Of a DNA stretch of 64,000 nucleotides, positions 62,001-64,000 are shown piece by piece. Where the stretch lies: positions 25,077,501 to 25,141,500 of the forward strand of contig JBAIAC010000026.1 in the NCBI GenBank assembly GCA_037349315.1. Reading direction: 5' to 3'. The notes below the pieces were generated by a model, which searched no databases, had not been told where the DNA came from, and saw only the letters and a program-made list of their open reading frames with translations. Source of the DNA: Chelydra serpentina. Taxonomy: Eukaryota; Chordata; Testudines; Chelydridae. The first letter of the stretch is position 1, and every line of letters starts with the position of its first letter. Both the position numbers and the translations under genes were made by a program.

Positions 62001-62262
62001 CCCATGGGTCAGATTGGCAGAGATCCTGGGTTTTTTTTTTATCTTCCTCTGTGACATTGGGCATGGGTCACTTGCAAGCCTAGTGTAAATGGTGGATTCT
62101 CTGTAACTTGAATCTTTTAAACCATGATTTGCAGACTTCAGTAGTGTAGCCAAAGGTTATGAATCTATTATAGGAATGTGTGGGTGAGGTTCTGTGGCCT
62201 ACATTGTGGAGGAGGTCAGACTAGATGATCATGATGGTCCGTTCTGGCCTTAAAGTCTGAGT
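59015..62262 (+). mobile_element. CR1 LINE copy 2 (longest), interrupted by hAT
   Basis: This copy keeps the C-terminal part of the CR1 endonuclease at 59041-59364: GDFNFPDIDW, then EPTRGDAILDLVM and the catalytic SSDHE segment. A linker region follows. RT pieces at about 60180-60660 include HGFTKGRLCQTNLITFFEK-like text, motif A (LPRFQ-type, shifted frame), [20 protein letters not shown] and FADNTRLGG (motif C, normally FADD). The tail runs through the conserved 3' region to ctgtggcctacattgtgg and gatgatcatgatggtcc. Stops and frameshifts make it inactive. Within 61354-61817 a hAT element splits the 3' region. The N-terminal endonuclease and ORF1 are missing. Confidence 0.88.
61354..61817. 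mobile_element. 448-bp hAT element inserted in CR1, 8-bp TSD
   Basis: The element at 61362-61809 is flanked by perfect ctgcctac duplications (61354-61361 and 61810-61817). It has perfect 10-bp terminal inverted repeats (cataggcgcc / ggcgcctatg), followed by similar subterminal gggtgctc motifs. CR1 copy 1 at about 39208 has the uninterrupted site (gagactgcctacaatggcat), confirming both boundaries. The interior is GC-rich and G-rich on one strand, with no transposase. Confidence 0.93.
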
Positions 62263-62365
62263 TGGGCACTGGTAAAACTACTGGGTAAGAGCTCTTAGGC
62301 GCCTCACAGCTCTTTCAGCGGAGGAGGAAATGGAGGCTAGTTCCGCTGTTACACTGTTGGTATTA

Positions 62366-62664
62366 CTCTTCAGCAGGGCCGGTTCCAGGCCCCAGCTTTC
62401 CAAGCTGGTGCTGGGGGCGGCATCGAGAATGGGGCGGCAGTCCGAGTCCCGCGGCGGCAATTCGGCGGCAGGTCCGCTCTTCCCGCCGCCGAATTGCCGC
62501 TGCAGGACTTGGCCTGCCGTCCCATTTTTGCCTGTTGCGGCGGCAATGGGGCGGCAGGTCCGCCACTCTTCCCTTGCTGCCGCGGAGGGACTGCCTGCAT
62601 TGGGGGCGGGGCCACGGCAACTGCTTGGGGTGGCAAAATTGTGAGAGCCGCCCCTGCTCTTCAG
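62366..62664. mobile_element. 283-bp hAT element with 8-bp TSD
   Basis: The element at 62374-62656 is flanked by perfect ctcttcag duplications (62366-62373 and 62657-62664). The ends cagggccggttcc and gagagccgcccctg are imperfect inverted repeats. The interior is GC-rich with repeated ggcggcaggtccgc-type words, giving several spurious ORFs on both strands. No transposase. Confidence 0.9.
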
Positions 62665-63551
62665 TCAGGGTTTAATTCTCCTCACTGGCGCAAAGCCTAT
62701 ATAAATAGTAGGCGAGCACTCACTGAGGCTCTCAGCAGCTGCTGCTACCGCCCTCAGTACAGGTCGGGGCTGCCACCCTTCACTATACTTTGCAGGCCTA
62801 TTGCTGCAACTTGCATATTGTGCTTCTGCAGAACGAGTTGCCAGGGAGCACTGCTCTGTGACACACGGAAAGGGCAGAGACCCCCTGTGCGCTGTTCATG
62901 TGTCGTAGCCCCACCACCACTCATCCATCAGCACGGTTACAATGTTCTAGCTGCAGGGGAGCCTGTTGGAGGCAGTGCCATAATGCTATTTGCTAGTTTT
63001 GCAAATGGTGAACTTAGCCTTCTGCTCTGTTTGTGGATTATGCACAGAGGCTTTGATTAATATTTTTTTTTTAAAGTAATTTGCTGTTTGTAATTGGGTG
63101 GAAAAAACAGTTTAGGCAAACAAATTCAGCCTGTGGGTTGTTAGGGAAGGGTTCAGAGTAGTTGCTCTTCATTTTTCATAGTGTTTGATTATGTACATCA
63201 CACGGGGTTGTTTCTGCTCTCTGTTTGGATGACTTGACGCTTTGAAAATGAGTTACAAATGATGGCTAGTGAGTAGTGCATGCTCCTATTCATGTACAAA
63301 TACGCTTGTTCGTGTTCAAAGAGCAGCTGTTCCACAAAATGCCCTGGAATAAAAACTGATTGGTAGTTGAGGAAAATAACTAGAAGCGCATTCTGGATGC
63401 ACTGGAGAGGAGCACTGTGGGTAGCAGGGAGGCCAGAGACTCTTGGTGCAGGACTCTTGGAAGGAGATAAGTAGAACATGGACAATTACTGTGGACATAA
63501 AAGGAAAGGGTAGGTTTTCAAGATTTTGTGGAGCCAAACTGGCAAGACTTA
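62665..63551. other. No gene recognised
   Basis: Mixed-composition sequence between the hAT element and the Harbinger element. The open stretch through 63060 starts inside the hAT and has no recognisable domain. Confidence 0.45.
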
Positions 63552-64000
63552 GGGTATGTCTGCACTACGAGACTAGTTCGATTTATCTTAAACCGAACTT
63601 GTGAAATCGATTTTACAAAGTCGATCGTGCGAATCCACACCAAGGACATTAATTCGAGTTTGTGAGTCCACACTAACGGGGCAAGCATCGACAATGCAAG
63701 TGGTGCACTGTGGGTAGCTATCCCACAGTTCCCGCAGTCCCCGCTACCCATTGGAATTCTGGGTCCAGCCCCCAGTGCCTTCTGGGGCCAAAAATGTGTC
63801 GCGGGTGGTTTTGGGAACCTGTCGTCATTCGACCCACACTCCCGCCCTCCCTACGTGAAAGCGCTGGCGGGAAATTACATCGCGCCCTTTTCTGGTGATT
63901 GACAGCGCGGACGCCACAGGACAGCGAGCATGGAGCCCTCCGCGATCATCACTGCTGTTCTGTCCGTTGTCAACACCTCGCGCCTTATCGTCCACCTTTT
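63549..64000 (+). mobile_element. PIF/Harbinger transposon, 5' part (cut by window end)
   Basis: The element begins after TTA (63549-63551) with gggtatgtctgcactacgag, close to the gggtacgtctatactt end of the 29508 element. Subterminal DNA contains cacactaacggggcaagc and the gtgggtagctatcccacagt hairpin, then a GC-rich leader up to an ATG at 63930. The pattern fits a Harbinger that, in reptile genomes as I recall, carries a HARBI1-like nuclease. The 3' end and second TTA lie outside the window. Confidence 0.72.
63930..64000 (+). CDS. Start of Harbinger transposase-like ORF (partial)
   Basis: An ATG at 63930, in a favourable agcATGg context, opens MEPSAIITAVLSVVNTSRLI and stays open to the window end (23 codons plus 2 nt). 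This short hydrophobic N-terminus matches my recollection of the HARBI1-type transposase (DDE nuclease) ORF of reptile Harbinger elements. The catalytic DDE residues would lie beyond the window, so neither function nor intactness can be judged. A truncated nonautonomous copy that keeps only the 5' end is the main alternative. Confidence 0.55.
   Translation, partial: MEPSAIITAVLSVVNTSRLIVHL

Noticed and set aside
62330..63060. 104- and 188-residue + strand ORFs
   Set aside because: They start inside or across the hAT element and have no recognisable domain. The product sequence follows its ggcggca-type repeats.
1..64000. CRISPR array, bacterial operon or phage content
   Set aside because: No regularly spaced direct repeats, no dense co-directional ORFs and no ribosome-binding-site pattern. 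All large features are vertebrate repeats or splice-bounded exons.

Overview
The window looks like nuclear DNA from a non-avian reptile, most likely a turtle. This is an inference from repeat content, with no database search run. The indicators are: (i) a tRNA-derived SINE carrying a CR1-like 3' tail; (ii) several CR1 LINE copies, some with readable endonuclease and reverse-transcriptase motifs; (iii) many short hAT elements with clean 8-bp target duplications; (iv) PIF/Harbinger elements in TTA targets; (v) a Penelope-type terminal fragment; (vi) many short fold-back elements. Base composition is AT-leaning apart from one roughly 1-kb CpG island. Gene density is very low and nothing looks bacterial, plasmid-borne or viral.

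Layout. 1-4.2 kb: fold-back elements, the tRNA/CR1 SINE, an old CR1 trace and a hAT remnant. 5.7-8.0 kb: two different degraded non-LTR retrotransposons on the + strand. The second has R2/NeSL-type RT motifs. 8.2-9.2 kb: an LTR of a family seen again at 48.5-50.2 kb. 9.2-31.3 kb: mostly low-copy sequence with scattered MITEs. It contains one convincing protein-coding exon on the minus strand (14177-14311, an LDL-receptor class A module). 31.4-32.35 kb: a CpG island with a minus-strand first-exon candidate whose donor phase matches the LDL-A exon. A single minus-strand gene running from the island toward position 1, with an intron of about 17 kb, is the simplest reading. 35.5-39.65 kb: a decayed Ty3/Gypsy element (5' LTR, gag, protease) joined to a CR1. 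45.48-46.4 kb: fold-back element, 5S rRNA-like sequence and CR1 end to end. 48.5-50.7 kb: the second LTR, carrying an inverted-repeat Penelope-type insertion and two further large palindromes in or beside it. 55.45 kb: a weaker minus-strand exon candidate. 57.6-58.8 kb: another LTR. 59.0-62.3 kb: the longest CR1, interrupted by a hAT element. The window ends in the 5' part of a Harbinger element whose ORF runs off the edge.

No complete gene, CRISPR array or operon is present. The most interesting items are the cluster of three large inverted repeats at 48.96-50.67 kb, the antisense 5S-like sequence abutting CR1, the R2/NeSL-like RT outside rDNA, and the LDL-A exon/CpG-island gene model. Two more are the shared fold-back core found in elements with different ends, and the hAT insertion dated against an empty site in a second CR1 copy inside this window.
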